Below, piece by piece: positions 1-12,936 of a stretch of DNA of 64,000 nt; the stretch's first letter is position 1; each line of letters begins with the position of its first letter. The DNA is from Ailanthus altissimus (Eukaryota; Streptophyta; Magnoliopsida; Sapindales; Simaroubaceae): assembly GCA_946807835.1 (NCBI GenBank), contig OX327683.1, forward strand, positions 16,497,001-16,561,000, read 5' to 3'. Position numbers and translations under genes: made by a program. Below the pieces are notes generated by a model. It was given only the letters and a program-made list of their open reading frames with translations. It ran no database searches and was not told the origin of the DNA.

Positions 1-999
1 CATTATTTAGATTACAGTTAAAGATCATGACGCTTCAATTTCTATAGACATGGCCACATCTCAGGCCATTGGTTCTCATTGGATGGTTGGGGCAAACTTT
101 GGATTTAAGTTTGTTAATTGAAGGGACTCCTTATATGAAAATAGATCTAAATTGTTAGATATTCTTTTGAAGGCCAAGATTGCCCCTAGTCTTCTTTGTA
201 TATTTAAATGGGCTTTAACACTTTCATTGTTTTCTTTTGCCGAAAATTAAACTAGAGAGAGAAAATTGCAATTTAGATAGGAAATCTTTGACTTTGAAGG
301 TTGTTAATTCAATTCTAATGCAACAATTTATTCTAAATCTTCGATTCCATCTTCAAGCAAGCCATTCATTCTTGCTTTACTTTTTTTAATTTTAATTTTA
401 AGCCATTTTCTAGGTTTTACTGGGGTGGTTGTTCTTTATTCTTCAAAGTATGAGTGCTTGATCATCTTTGATGAGTGCTCACCCTACTTTATTTGAATGC
501 TTAGATAATAGGTTGTTTGGTCTTTTTCATTTATAGTTCATTCGATAGAAAAATCTCTTCAGATAGGAGTAAGGCCAATGAATCCCATAATATATTTGGT
601 TGAGAATCTAATGATTTTAAAGGTAACTAATACACTGGGAGTAGTCTGGTTCAAAGAGTTGCGAGTAAGGTTGCTTGGGAGGACTAAGAACTCTAGTGAC
701 TAATTAAAAAGCTTAACCAATGGGGAGATGCCAATGTTGAGTTGCTCACTGAGGAGAATTCATAATAAACAATTAACAAAGAGGTAGGCAATAAAAAAGT
801 CTCGGACGAACAGGCCTAAAAAAAAAAAAGAACATCATTCGGATAGATGAGGAGGTCCTATATTATATGAATTGGACTACCCACTAAACTACCTTTTGAT
901 GTAACCAAGGTAGATTTTAAAGCGCTCAGGGTTAAATACCAAAAACCAACAAGCGTTAAACCGAGGGTCCCCAAGGTCAGGAAATATACTAGTGCGCCC
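1..999. other. Intergenic / unrecognised decayed sequence
   Basis: No open frame of useful length and no family I recognise. The stretch is A+T-rich, with scattered moderately G-rich segments around 600-780 that may belong to the decayed gypsy gag that follows. An A-run lies near 820-830. Confidence 0.4.
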
Positions 1000-1371
1000 C
1001 AACAAGTAAGATGGCTTTTTCTTTAGTTTTTTTAAAGTTATGGCTAAGGCTACCTGTTCAACTCTACTTTGTAAGGATGTTTTCTCGCTTAAACATCGCT
1101 TTTTGTTATTTAAATATAAACTGTCCAAGAATTTTGGTTGGGCTTTTTGTCATGTAGGTGAGAGCTAGCCTGCTCGAGCCCATATTACTATAGCTTCAAT
1201 AGTTTTACCAAAATAAGGCAAATTTTGACTAGATTAAGGAATTCTACTACCTTATCGCCTATGATGGTAAAGGGAAGAAGGCCTCTATTAATAATTTTCC
1301 TTTGAGCAAGAAAAAGTGGAAAGTATATCTAGTTCCTCGTTGGTGGAAAATGGGGTCATAAGCACTCAGAC
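1000..1371 (+). pseudogene. Decayed gypsy-type gag N-terminal domain (Transposase_28-like) of element G1
   Basis: Reading the plus strand across frames gives a chain that resembles the 'putative gypsy type transposon' domain found at the N-terminus of Tat/RIRE2-like gag proteins. A hydrophobic stretch LWLRLPVQLYFVRMF is followed by LNINCPRILVGLFVM, and then by YYLIAYDGKGKKASINNF and KKWKVYLVPRW. In the family these parts are the 'PN-W-RILVGF' and 'GWK-RFFFV' blocks. Stops and frame changes break it, so it cannot make a full protein. It lies upstream of the other G1 gag parts in the same orientation, which supports the call. The assignment rests on motif recall only. Confidence 0.45.
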
Positions 1372-2699
1372 TTGTTATGAGAGTGATCGTGCCTCATTTT
1401 TTTTTTAAACTTTAGGTTTAACATCTCTATTATTTCTTTACTCTTTATAGACTAAGGATTGTTTCTAACCTCATTTGTCTTCTTTTTTGATAGCTTATTA
1501 GTCGTCTAAACTTGTTCTTAACTTGGAAGACTAAGGTAAGATCTACAATACACTGAAGCACGTCGGCTCGATCACCGATCTTTTATCCCAACAGAGTCTG
1601 GTGAACTCGGGCCTAAATGCTTAAGAGGTTGAAGTTTCTAAACCAAGGAGAAATAGGTAGAAAAGAGATAACTTTCTTACCCTTAGTCAAATTTATTGTC
1701 TCATTCATAATTGAGTAGTGGTTAGTTCACGTTTTTATTATTTTTCTGCAAGAATCACTAAATATGGAAAGGGCAGTAGGAAAAGTGCTCACCTAACCCA
1801 ATAATCGGGCGGCGTGGTTAGAAACCTAAGGTCTATTGTTATACTGCTCAGAATGATGATGGGCCGAATGGTTGCTACCTTGATGACCAAAGGGTTGGGT
1901 GAAGACATTGTGGAGGGGATAATTCTTATTAATATAGTAATTATACAATATAAATTAATAATTGTTATGCCTATTATAAAAATTTACCGATTTAGCTCGT
2001 GCCATTGTATGTTTTAATTGAAGCAAACTTAGGAACAAGTCCAAATCAATTATTTAAGTTGATTTTCAGCCTTGGAACAATATCCATTTACCAAGTAACT
2101 CGACTTGTCGATCTATGTACCCTAGAAATAGGTCGTATAAAGTATGAAGATGTGGGAATGGATTGAAATTAGTATTTTATTCAAATTGGGATTGAGTAAG
2201 TTATAATTTTAGATGGACAAGGATTTCTTGCGTGAGTGAATAAATTTTACTTAAATTCTTCTCCTTATTTTTTGCATTATGATTTATAAACAAATTTAAT
2301 ATGTAATTAAACTTGGATTAAAACATTATATGTATTTATGTATACTTCTAATATAATTTGGATTAATGCACTATAAATATAGTCAATTTATTTGATGTTG
2401 ATTATTCAGCATTAATCATTGAGTTTTAAGCAATTGAGTACAATATCTTGCTTATCTTTAAAGCACTTCATATACTAAGCAATTTCTTTTCAAAAAAATG
2501 CTGACTTGAGCATTGATGTGTTTTTTCATGCATGAGAATGGTGCTCACTTACAATTTTGAGGAGTTCTAAAAGGCAGTGAGGTAAGTTTGTGAATTTCCA
2601 ACCTCTTGAGCTTTCAGTGGTGCCATTTATAAAAATTCTGAATAAAAAAGCTGACTTTTTCAATTTTAAGTATCTGAACAACTATAACAAACCTTAATT
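1372..2699 (+). other. Decayed internal gag region / spacer of G1
   Basis: No recognisable domain. A T-rich tract ending in TTTTTTGATAG near 1490 resembles a splice acceptor, so this could include a former gag intron, but that is a guess. The rest is A+T-rich, with only a short non-descript open frame (1814-2017). Confidence 0.3.
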
Positions 2700-2913
2700 T
2701 TTATTCCTCAGACTTAGATAACGCTGAGAATAGAGGCATTAGTGCTTCTGATTTATCCACTATAGAAAGAAACATCATCGCTAGCATGACAAGATCTGAG
2801 CGGAGATCCTGAAAGAGATTTAAAAAAAATAAAAAGGAAAAGAATGAGCTAAGAGATAGGCTAGCCGTGTTAGAAGAAGTTGAAGAATTTTGGGACAATC
2901 TCAAAGAACTTTC
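2700..2913 (+). pseudogene. Charged coiled-coil segment of gag (G1), cut by solo LTR S1
   Basis: Plus-strand translation gives a highly charged heptad-like stretch (for example KKNKKEKNELRDRLAVLEE and then EEFWDNLKEL) with one internal stop. Such coiled coils are common in the C-terminal half of Transposase_28-type gag proteins. The frame is cut off by insertion of the solo LTR at 2914. A minus-strand open frame over the same bases (2701-2904) is the antisense shadow of this segment and is not annotated. Confidence 0.4.
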
Positions 2914-4892
2914 TGTTAGGGTCGGTGCTTACGTGTCATCTCTGAATGTACATATACTTTGTGTATTTGTATAAGTGTACATTTCCATTAAATCACTAAT
3001 ACCATATATATGGTATTATGCATGTAATGTTACAGACATTGTAGATCTGAAGGAGTTTGAATCAGATTTAAAGGTGTTTAGATAAGGACTCATAGTTAGC
3101 CACGCTGAGAGATATAATTGCTAAATGTTAACACAGCTAAGTGTTAGCTGGTTATAATACTTAGTAAATCCAAGAGTTGAAGCTTTGTCTGTAATAGGAT
3201 ATAGACCTGGGAATATACTAGTAATTGCATAGTTGTAATCAGGTGCCAGAAAATGCAAGTTGCGCAAGTATGTTCTCGAATAATTGTCCCTAATCTATTT
3301 CTGCCGATACAGGTCTATCGGTGGATACCTTTATATATAGATCAGTATATGTCGTAACTATATAGTATAAATGATTGTTCCTAGTCGATCGTGAGCTTAG
3401 AGCTCGTATTAATATATGGGTATCCAGTTAAGACTGAATATGGGACAGACTCACGAAGGCCTCCGATAGACACCAAATGTAAGCTGTCAACGGAGGGTCT
3501 TCTTGAGTTGAGTAGTTTATGTGGTCCTTTGACCTGAGTGCCACGGTGGGCTTGTAAGTGATCCACCATACTTTGGTTCCACGCATGTCACAGACCTTTC
3601 ATGGTGTGACCGCTGGGTGTCGCTGGGTATAGTCCGATGCTTATAGAATCTGGTGTGTACAAATATGGGATTCGTCAGCTCCCATATAGAGTTTGATATC
3701 TAAATGCTTCGAGACTGTATCTCAGAAAGTCTTGTGGCCACAAAGTAACCATCCCGGGAATGAGTTTCGCCAGGGTCGAACAATACAGTAAAGGAGTTTG
3801 CGCATATTGTTCATTGAGATACAAGTCTGGAGATAGGACATGGATGAGCACTAGGGATTTGACAATGATAATCTATATCCCCGTACATCCAGGGTATCAT
3901 GACGAAAGGACTATACGTATGTGTTGTAACCTCACCTTGTATGGTTCAACGCACTGATTTGTATATCCATGACGTGTGCGTGGGCATTACTCACGGACTC
4001 ATGGAATAGTTTTATTTGATGCATCGGGCGTAGGACCTAAAGAGTCCGGTGATATGGAGTGTACTTGTTGTGCACTAGGGTAGTGTGCTGGATTAAATTA
4101 TTTAATCTAGCAATATTCAGCATTACCACGGGAATGCGTGCGTGTCTGTATTTAAGTGTTAAATACAACAATTAGTTAATAATTATTATTTACTAATTGT
4201 ATTATGATATGTGGCATATTGTGGACCCTCAGTTGAGTTTACCCAAGTGTGAAATTTGGTAGGACCCATTAGGGGGTAAACTTGGTAACTATTTATGAAG
4301 GACAAAATGGTTATTTCTCAGTTTGATTACTTAATAGTTAAATAATCAAAATTTCTTTCTTTTTATATTATATAATATATTATTATATTATATATATATA
4401 AAGAAAGAAAAAGAGAAAGAGAGGAGAAGATTTGGCCAAATCGACCAAGAGAGAAAGAGAAAGAAATAGAGGAGAAAGGAAGAAGAGAAAAAAAAAAGGA
4501 GGGAAAATGAAATTGTTTCATTTTCCTTATGCTTCTAATTGGAGCCATTGTGAATTGCTTCAAATCTCCATTTCTTATCCTTTTGGAGAAAAGGATATAA
4601 ATTCACACCCGGTCATTTTGGGGATTAAGAGTTAATCCCAAGTTGAATACAGAGCTGTTGTTCTAGCTCACCAAACTCACCGTGTTGATGACTAAAACTG
4701 CACACAAGTTGGTCTTCATGCGGACTCTAGAAAAAATACGTGTATAACGTTACACGTTTTGGTAAATTCTCTAGCCTGTGATTAATATATTTATTTCTTG
4801 TGTTTATTGTAAAATTTATACATTTTTCTTGCGTTAGGTAATAGACACAATTGTACATGCATACACCTACACGTGCCTTAAATTTACCAACA
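2914..4892 (+). mobile_element. Solo LTR S1 (2-kb family, subgroup A)
   Basis: The element starts TGTTAGGGTCGGTGC and ends ACCAACA. It is flanked by near-matching 5-bp target duplications, CTTTC at 2909-2913 and ATTTC at 4893-4897. It matches S5 (53930-55857) along its whole length and in the same strand. There is no internal region, primer-binding site or second LTR, so it is a solo LTR. A TATATATAAAG promoter-like box lies near 4390-4403, followed by a purine-rich leader. Short open frames inside it (3381-3569, 3760-3957, 4363-4563 and 4432-4635) are not conserved as proteins. Confidence 0.85.
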
Positions 4893-5293
4893 ATTTCACC
4901 TTATAAAGCCACACTAAAAAATAACCAATGGGATAGATCCACAAATAATGCGAGAAGGAAGGAACCAATAGATCAAATTGGAAGAGTAAAAGCTATAAAA
5001 TAAATAAGAAGGGTAGACAACGAGTAAGACTTTAAAGTAGCAATTCTAAAAGAAGTTAATGAGTTATATAGAAGGAATGAAAAAGCCAAAACCATTAACA
5101 ACGTGATGTCTTTGGTAAGGAAGGCAATTAGAATCCATTTATTGAAGAGATCAAAAGAGCAGAGAGACCTAGAAAGTTTATTATGCTGAACTTCCATATG
5201 TATAATGGCACAAGCATGGTTCTGGCGCTTAAAGAAGAACTCAATTTCCTCCTTCAATGAACTAACCACTCAGTTCATCACGTAGTTTATTTA

Positions 5294-5324
<31 letters not shown>

Positions 5325-6005
5325 AAGACGATGAAATTGGATTTGTTTCTCTAAATTAATAAGAGAATGAGTCAATCAAAAGCTTTTTGAACAGGTATAA
5401 TAAGGAACTTGGTGAAATTAAAGCTACAATATAAAGATTACTATATAGGCATACTGTAAGGCAATAAGGATTTTCACTCCTTACTATTGATATTTCATTC
5501 AAAAGAATTTTATTTCTTTCAAACTGATAAGCCAAAAGTGAGAACAATAGATACAGAAGGAAGAAGATAAACCTATTATAACAAAAAAAAAGTTTTCGTG
5601 ATCACAACGCAGAGCGAAAGATTCGGGAAAGGCCTTCTAACAATGAAGAATCAAAAAGAGAAAAACCCAAGAGGACATACAAATAGAGGCCATATGAACC
5701 TTTTATTCATATCAATACACCATTAGACAAATTTTGCAGAAATAAAAGGATTCTGAGATGTTTAGGAAGCTAAGACTAGTGATAATTCTAAAACATCTGA
5801 AGGATATGAGTAAACATTGCCCCTTCCATGATGAAAAGGGATATGATCTTTCTACGTCCAGGCAATTGAGAGTGTAGATACATGTATTAATGAGGAATAG
5901 ATACCTATTTAAATACCCATTAATGATGGAACTGCAAAAAACCACAACAGAGGAACCTACAAAATGACCCTAAACAAACAGGGGCGAAAGTTACAATAAC
6001 AGAAG
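4893..6005 (+). pseudogene. Ty3/gypsy gag core and C-terminus (G1)
   Basis: On the plus strand, about 5204-5270 reads AQAWFWRLKKNSISSFNEL, which fits the Retrotrans_gag core ('A-xWxxLxPxSISSWxEL'). At about 5811-5890 the reading CPFHDEKGYDLSTSRQL fits the 'CxFHxxxGHDTxxCxxL' spacer of Tat-like gag proteins; its His and Cys positions are partly lost. The strand and order match the upstream gag parts and the downstream protease. Many stops and frame shifts are present. The apparent minus-strand open frames here (4973-5269, 5356-5547 and 5712-5945) are antisense shadows. Confidence 0.65.
5295..5328. repeat. (AAG)n microsatellite
   Basis: About eleven AAG/GAA units in an uninterrupted run inside the gypsy gag relic. 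It is likely to be length-polymorphic. Confidence 0.95.
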
Positions 6006-6299
6006 ACATAAGCGCGAATATACTAGATCCAATCCATAAGTTGCTGCATCTCTTCCCTTACCAAGAGGAAGAAGAGAATAATGAAGTAGAAGTGAACAAA
6101 GAATGAGACATGCCATTTATAGGACCCTAGATCACAGGGAAACTAGTACAAGACTTTATAGAAGCGTTGGTTGCCAGGATGGTCACCAACTAACACTTCA
6201 TAAATGTGATGCATGAAAAACCTTTAGAAAGAGAGGGAAGAGACGACAGATGAAGGCCCTTATTCAAGAGAGCCACAAATATCCAGAAGACTGGAGTAG

Positions 6300-6448
6300 G
6301 AGAAACCTCCACTTCCAACATAATGGAAATCAAGCAAGATTTGAGAGAGATAACATTTTCTCGAGAAGACCAAACAAACATCATGCTTCCATACCTTAAT
6401 TTGCAAGTAATCACACTAAACATAAAGAAGAATATCATTCGACGTGTG
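6300..6448 (+). pseudogene. Gypsy gag-protease junction (G1), 5' part
   Basis: The translation ITFSREDQTNIMLPY followed by NLQVITLNIKKNIIRRV fits the conserved Tat-lineage stretch 'ITFSEEDLxGVxxPHDDALVISxxIxNxxVRRVLVD-GSS', which leads into the aspartic protease active site. The frame stops exactly at RRV, where LTR-like insert X1 begins. The 'LVDxGSS' catalytic part itself is missing, so the protease is dead. Confidence 0.6.
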
Positions 6449-7769
6449 TGATGGATGTATTTTATACTTATTATTTTTACTTCTATAGACTTAGCATTTG
6501 TTTATTTTAAATATAAATTTTATGATTTTTATGTGCTTTTTTTTATCGTTTTGTAGGTTTAAAGTTAATGTAGCTGTTTGGGATAAAAATTCAAAAAAAT
6601 AAGCAATACGATCAAATTTAAATATTAACAACTATAGTATTCTGCTATATGCCAAATCAGTATTTTTAGTGCCATGGCACTAAAAGCCAGTGTCGCGATG
6701 CATAAACAGTACCGCATGAACTACAACTCATGAACAGTACTTTTTACATAGTGTCAACGTTGGGTACAAAAAAATAAAAATTATAGTTTGACTTATATTT
6801 GATATTTTACCTTAATTTAAAGACTAAAAAACTTATAAATAGAATATGAAAAAGCCTATTTCAAAAATCAAGAAGAGAGGAGAATGAGCATAAGAGAGAG
6901 ACAACTTTTTAAAGAGAAAGAGAGCATCTTTTAGAGAATCAAGAAAACTAGAAGATTGAAGATTGCAACAAAATTAATTTTATCTCTTTAATTCTTTATC
7001 TTTCTAGTTTTCATAATTTTCATGATGTTTTTCTTAATAAGTGTTGGAATCTTTATTTCATCATGACCTAAATTTTTATATTTAGAGTTATAACTTTGAA
7101 CTCAATATGTGATTAAATTCAAGTTCTTTTCTTATTTTTATAAACTCAATAGTAGAATTATTTAATTATTCTATTTTTTAATTCTTTTTAATTACTTGAT
7201 CACTAATTAGATTGATTAGGGAACCTTACTAAATTTGTCAAAGGGATTTCTTTGTTGATCTTAAATAATTTGATATATGATCGAAACATAGTAGTTATAA
7301 GTTTTATATGAGCTAGATATATATGCATATGTCATATATACTAGTAATAGATTAGTTTTTAATGAATCTTATTCTCATTTAACTGCTATAGACATATAAG
7401 TAATTGTTATGATAAGATATAGTCACTCGACTATCGACAGAGGCCTGTAATGATATTAGAGATCTAGCGAATAATTCATATTGAGGGATTAACTTTAAAA
7501 AAAAGATTAATTGGTTCAAGTAACATATTGAAGAATAGTTGTAATCCTAGGTTTTATCTATTATTGGTGATTTACACTTGTTATCTTTAGTCTTACCTTG
7601 TTAGTTTTAGTTTATTTAGATTAAATTACTTATATTGATTTTTATTTATTTGAATAAAAATAAGAAGACAAAATTCTAGTACTTAGTATAATAATAACAA
7701 TAATTCCTTGTGGGAATGATACTCTAATCACACTATATTACAACAGTGTGCTAGTATACGGTAGAAACA
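6449..7769 (+). mobile_element. LTR-like insert X1 (family X, degraded)
   Basis: It interrupts the gypsy protease. It starts TGATGGATG and ends near GGTAGAAACA. Its right end holds a GTGGGAATGATACTC block, the counterpart of GTGGGTTTGATATCC in X2 and of the inverted GTCGATCCCAC in X3. Other parallels with X2 and X3 are the position of a TATAAAT-like box, a GAACTCAATATGTG block shared with X2, and a small GC-richer core. No matching 5-bp target duplication was found, and host bases encoding the protease active site are missing. A deletion therefore probably accompanied or followed insertion. The boundaries are approximate. Confidence 0.55.
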
Positions 7770-8936
7770 ATATAAACATATTGTTCGGGACATGTTCAAA
7801 AGGATGAACTATTAAGAGAAAGACATCCGAGGTTGCAATATAGAACAAATTGTATTCGGAGGATCAAGAGTCCAAGTTAAAGTGTTCATCATGTTGCCAG
7901 TTGTTGTAATGGGAAAGAGGTTACATATGGACTACTTGCCAATAGATGCATCTTTCGCCTATAATGCAGGAGCAAAAAAGTTATAGATACATCCCTTCAA
8001 CTCTGCATCAGGTGGTACGATGTGTGTTAGCTAGTGGAAGGGGAACAATTGATATTAAATAAGAGTAAGTCAAGGAAAGGCAATACTATACTAACTCATT
8101 GAAGCTTCTTAAAGAAAAGAAGGAAACAGAGAAAACTTCCACTGAAGCCAAGAAAAAAGAGAAAACAAGTAGGAAAGAAGATGAAGCAAAGACCTCAAGC
8201 AGTACAAAGGTTCCAACAACATCATAGAAGGCAACGCCTCCTAAATAGTAATTATAATACATCTAGCCAAAGGCATGACCTTGAAAATAAGAAAGACTGC
8301 AAGAGTACATCTATTCGCATACAGAAGAGACAAAGAAAGTGCAACTAGATCTTTTTGCTACAGATAGGAAGTTGCTATTAGGCATTAATTTAGATGCAAA
8401 AGAAAAAAAGACGATGATTAACCTGTTGAGAAGGAACTAGGATGTCTTTGCTTGGTCCTATAAAGATATGCCTGGGATAAACTACCAACTAATAAGGCAA
8501 AGACATAAGAGATTCATAGTAGAATAAAATAAGATCATTATTGATAAAGTAAATAAATTATTAAAAGTAGGATTCATCCGCAAAGTTCACTATCCAAAAT
8601 GATTAACCAACGTAATAGATTATATAGATCTAAAAAAGGAAACTTTAAGGGTTTCTTTTTCGTTTCCTAAGATTGATAAGATGGTAGATGTAACCATTAG
8701 ATATAAGAGACTGTCATTCGTAAACACCTATAGTGGATACAATCAGATAAGGATAGATTTAAAAGATAAGGAAAAAAACCATCTTCGTAACTGAAAGAGG
8801 TATTTATTGCTATCGAGTAAAGCCATTCGATTTAAAGAATACATGAGCCATCTTCCAACGACTAGTGACTAAAGTCTTTCAAAAAGTTGATTAAAAAGAC
8901 AGTTAAAGCTTATATAGACAATATAGTGGTCAAGAG
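7770..8936 (+). pseudogene. Gypsy protease C-terminus, linker and reverse transcriptase 5' half (G1)
   Basis: After X1 the frame resumes with a protease C-terminal pattern (DYLPIDASFAYNA), then a charged linker. About 8380-8936 holds a reverse-transcriptase N-terminal half: DVFAWSYKDMPGI, then VGFIRKVHYPK, then a SYNQ-like GYNQIRIDLKDKEK. These fit plant Tat-type pol. The reading ends at DNIVVKS (8936), where copia element C1 inserted, and continues at 13122 with KKMEDHIKKL and EMFNVLREYN. Numerous stops. The rejoined host frame independently confirms the C1 boundaries. Confidence 0.75.
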
Positions 8937-9122
8937 TGTAAAGAAATAGAGAGTAAAAGAATTCTTGTGTGTATTGATAATGAAGAAAATACAACATTAT
9001 ATAGGTAAAACTAGCATTCCTAATTGGAAGGTCAATTAATCCTAGTTGTAAGGTTATCAATCTATTTCATATTCTATGATATCAACTATAAATATACACA
9101 GAATACCATATACGTTTCAATA
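8937..9122 (-). repeat. 3' LTR of C1
   Basis: 186-bp direct-repeat partner of 12937-13121. On the minus strand it begins TATTGAAACG (from TGTTGAAA, with G to A at position 2) and ends CTTTACA. The AAGAG target duplication abuts it at 8932-8936. Confidence 0.92.
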
Positions 9123-9136
9123 CTCCCTCTCAAGCT
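9123..9136 (-). other. Polypurine tract of C1
   Basis: On the minus strand the sequence just before the 3' LTR is GCTTGAGAGGGAG, a typical plus-strand priming tract directly abutting the LTR start. Confidence 0.8.
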
Positions 9137-12100
9137 GGAGCATATAAGTTATATGAGCCAAGCTTGTTACAAATAAAATCAATTCGAGGACCTTTGAGAG
9201 ATTTAGTAAGGATGTCTGCTAGTTGGTCATTTGAGCAAATATGACTTGTGGAAATACAATTAAACAAAATCTTCTCTCGAATAAAGTGACAATCAATCTC
9301 TATATGTTTAGTCCTTTCATCAAATACTAGGTTTGATGAAATGTGAATTGCAGCTTGATTATTCCAAAGTAATTTTATTTGTGATATGTCTGCAAATTTT
9401 AATTCTTTGATCAACTATTTCAACCATATAAGCTCACATATTGCTAAGGCCATGGCACGATATTCTGCTTCTACGGTTGACCTGGCAACAACTTCTTGCT
9501 TCTTACTTTTTCATAATACAAGGTTTCCTCCAATAAAAACACAATACCCAGTAATAAAACGTCTATCTGATGGAGAATCTGCCCAATCAGCATCTGAGTA
9601 TCCGACTACTTGTGTATGACCTTTATTATCATATAGCAAACCTTTTCCTGGTGCTCCCTTGATATACCATAAGATTCGGATAACTGCATCCCAATGACTA
9701 TCACACAAAAACTATAAGAATTGACTGACAACACTGGCCGAAAAGGAAATATCAGGCCGTGTAATAGTGAGATAATTAAGCTTACCATCTAGTCTCTGAT
9801 ATCTCTCAAGGTCTATAAGAGGCTCCCTCTGTTTAGGTAGGAGTTTAATATTAGGATCCGTAGGAGAGTTTATAGGTCTACAATCCAACATTCTTGTTTC
9901 TTCTAGAATATCCAAAGCATACTTTCTCTAGGAGATAACAATCCCAGAGCTTGACTGAGCAACCTCTATATTAACAAAGTATTTGAGCAATCCCAAATCT
10001 TTAGTCTGAAAATGATTGAATAAATAATTTTTCAATTGTTTAATACCATTTTGATCACTTCATATAATGACAATATCGTCAACGTAGACTACCAGATATG
10101 TGTTGTGTCTTTGTGCTATATGCTTATAGAAAACAGAGTGATCTGACTCACTTTAAATCATGCCAAACTCCTAAATAATAGTACTAAAACGACCAAACCA
10201 AGCATGAGAAGACTGTTTGAAACCATATAAAGAGCACCGAAGTTTACATACCAAACTAGACTCCCCCTAAGCAACAAAGCCAAGTGGTTGCTCCATATAG
10301 ATTTCTTCCTAAAGTTCACCATGAAGAAACGCATTTTTGATGTCGAGTTTGTGCAAAAGCTATTGGTAAATAGTAGCCATAGATAAGAACAACCAAACAG
10401 ATGACATTTTGGCCACTAGTGAGAAAGTCTCATAATAATAATCCAGGCCATAAGTTTGAGTGTACCCCTTGGTAACCAACCTCCTTTTAACCAATCAACC
10501 TGACCATTGGGTCCAACTTTGACAGTATAAACCCATCGACAATCAATGGTGGAGTGGCCGGGAGGCAACTTGACTAATTCTCATGTACCATTATTATGCA
10601 AAGCAGTCATTTCCTCAACCATTGCTTGACACCATTCAGGATGTGAAAGAGTATCACGGAGAGTGGTAGGGACAGAGACAGAAGATAAAGTAAACACAAA
10701 GACATAGTATGATAAAGATAATCGATGATAACTAAGAAAGTTATATATAGGATGAGGGTTACGAGTGGAGCGTATACCTTTACGAACAACAATTGGAAAT
10801 TGGTCGGTAGGTGGCAAGACCTCAGCAAGAGAGGAATCTGGAGCAGAAAGTGAGTTAACAAGAACCTCAAGAGCGGTATCACTATCAGTACCTGCAGGAT
10901 TAAAAGGAACAAGACTATTACGAGCTGGAGAGGGAGAATTTCTAGTATAAGGATTATACTGTAGGACAGGGACAAGTTCAATGTTTGACTCAGAAAGAGG
11001 AATATTATACATAATATAAGGAACTGGAAGAGTCTCTGTGATGAACGTAATTTTTGAAGCAGATGAAGAAAAGAAATGGGAAGACTAAAAAAAAGTGACA
11101 TCAATAGAAAGGAAATGACGTCAGGTGTTAGGAGAATAACACTTATATCATTTCTGAAGATATGAGTAGTTAAGAAAAATTCATTTGATGGACCGAAGGG
11201 ATAATTTGTCTTGACCAGAAGAGAAGACATGGACAAAATATGTGCAGTCAAAGACACGTGGTGGAAGAGGAAACAATGGTTGACCAGGATGCAAAACAGA
11301 ATGAGGAACCCGATGTTGTAACATGGAGAAGGGCATTTGATTTATCAAAAAGTAACCAGTAAAAACAGCATCAGCCCAAAAACTGAGAGGAACATTATTA
11401 TGTATAAGTGAAGTGCGGGCAGTTTCAATGAGATGTCTATTTTTACGTTCGACAACCCCATTTTGTTGTGAAGTATAGACACAAGAAAACTGATGTAAGA
11501 TGCCCTAAGAAGACATAAATTTAGTAAAAAGAGCAAAAAAATATTCACGTGCATTATCACTACGTAATATATGAATAGTAGTACAGAATTGTATCTTAAT
11601 TTCAGCACAAAAAGATTCAAAGATAGAAAATAATTTAGAGTGATCTTTTATTAAAAATAATCAAGTGCAATGCGAATAATCATCAATAAATGTAACAAAG
11701 TATTTAAAACCTAAAACAGACGAAACTCAATTAAGACCCCAGACATCAAAATGAACTAATTCAAAAGGGGATGCAGCCTGATTATTAACACGCTTTGAAA
11801 ATGATCTATGAGAGTATTTTTCAAGTTGATAAGACTCACAATTGAAAGATGATAAACTAGAGAGACCTGGAATTATTTTTCGAAGCTTTAGCAGATTTGG
11901 ATGTCCTAGACGATTATGAAGAAAGGCTGGTGATTCAGTGACAGTACATGCAACAGATGGTTGAGGAATACTCAGATGATAGAGCCCTTGTGACTTACGA
12001 CTTGTGCCAATCATCTATCCCGTACTGTGATACTGTATAAGAACAGAGTCATTAACAAAAGTGATTGCATATTTTAAAGAGCAAGTGAGTTTACTGACAG

Positions 12101-12590
12101 AGATAAAATTAAAAGGATAATGCGGTATATAAAGAACAAATTCTAAATGTAAGGAAGGAAGAAGATCTGCTCGATCAACCACTTGAGCAGTAGTTATGGA
12201 CTTATTAGCTAAGGTGACAGATGACAATTACTTAGATGTAGAAGTATGAGAAAGTAATTGAAGGTTACCAGAAATGTGCAACAAAGGCAATAGAAGAGGT
12301 AGACTACTTTGCCGCTTGGTATTTAAGGTACTTCTCATAGTCGGCATCAGTGAGAGTCACGGATAAAGGTTGCTTGTCTGTGTTAGAGCTCTCCATAATC
12401 ATATTGCTTAACAAATCGGAGGAGGAAGGAGAAAAATAATTAACAACCAGGAGCAGCTTTTTCGACGGCAGTGGCATTTTTTCGATGGTGGCGATGACGG
12501 TGATGGTTAGTGAGTGATGGTGACGATGAGTTTTGCTCACCGACGTCGTCTGAAGACAATGGCACTGGCGATGAGAACTCACATGCGCCT
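9130..12590 (-). pseudogene. Copia pol polyprotein of C1 (gag tail-PR-INT-RT-RNaseH), broken
   Basis: Reading the minus strand from right to left, the domains are as follows. A gag tail remnant (DADYEKYLKYQAAK, about 12304-12360). A protease-like part (12015-12240, PFNFISVSKL). The GAG-pre-integrase HLWHxRLGHP equivalent (LHNRLGHPNLLKLRK, 11727-12014). Integrase core with QQNGVVERKNRHLIETAR and PPRVFDCTYFVH (about 11080-11700). Reverse transcriptase with VDWLK-GG... and the catalytic YVDDIVI (about 10075-10110). RNase H with YSDADWADSPSDRRFITGY and the terminal ADILTKSL (9130-9710). The order PR-INT-RT-RH defines Ty1/copia. Frameshifts and stops scatter the reading across three frames, so no intact protein is possible. 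Open frames 10607-11257 (-), 11345-11620 (-) and those on the plus strand (10765-10950, 12514-12835) are shadows. Confidence 0.88.
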
Positions 12591-12922
12591 GAAAAAGGTA
12601 GATCGGCGGTTGAAGTTTGCTGGAGAACCAGGTTATTATCGGCGTGTGGAGGCTTGTTCGACGATCAGTGAGGGCGGACTGCTGCAGACTCGGTCGCCGG
12701 TGCCTTCTGAGGTCAATGGAGGTGGCCGGAGAATGGTACGATCACCAGAGAGTGCTACTATTATCGACGTGTGAAGGTGCGTTCGGTGATGCTTCGACGA
12801 TGATTTCTTGGGTCTTGCCCGCGAGATCCTTCTGAGGGCACAACCACCGAAAAAAGAAAGCACGGTGGCTGAAAAATAGACAAGAAGTGATGCTGCAAGA
12901 AAATAATTCAAAAGCCAAGTGT

Positions 12923-12936
12923 TGGCTCTGATACTA
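12923..12936 (-). other. Primer-binding site of C1
   Basis: On the minus strand, immediately after the 5' LTR, the sequence is TAGTATCAGAGCCA. This is complementary to the 3' end of initiator methionine tRNA (consensus TGGTATCAGAGC) with one change. Confidence 0.88.

Noticed and set aside
4363..4635. Open frames on both strands in the purine-rich leader of S1
   Set aside because: Low-complexity KRKE/SFLF products; not conserved in S5.
10607..11257. Long 216-codon minus-strand open frame
   Set aside because: Hydrophobic, low-complexity product in the wrong frame; the integrase/RT linker reading lies in other frames of the same strand (for example 10581-11012).
12514..12835. Two overlapping plus-strand open frames in a GC-richer stretch
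   Set aside because: They lie antisense to the 5' leader and gag remnant of copia C1 and show no known family.
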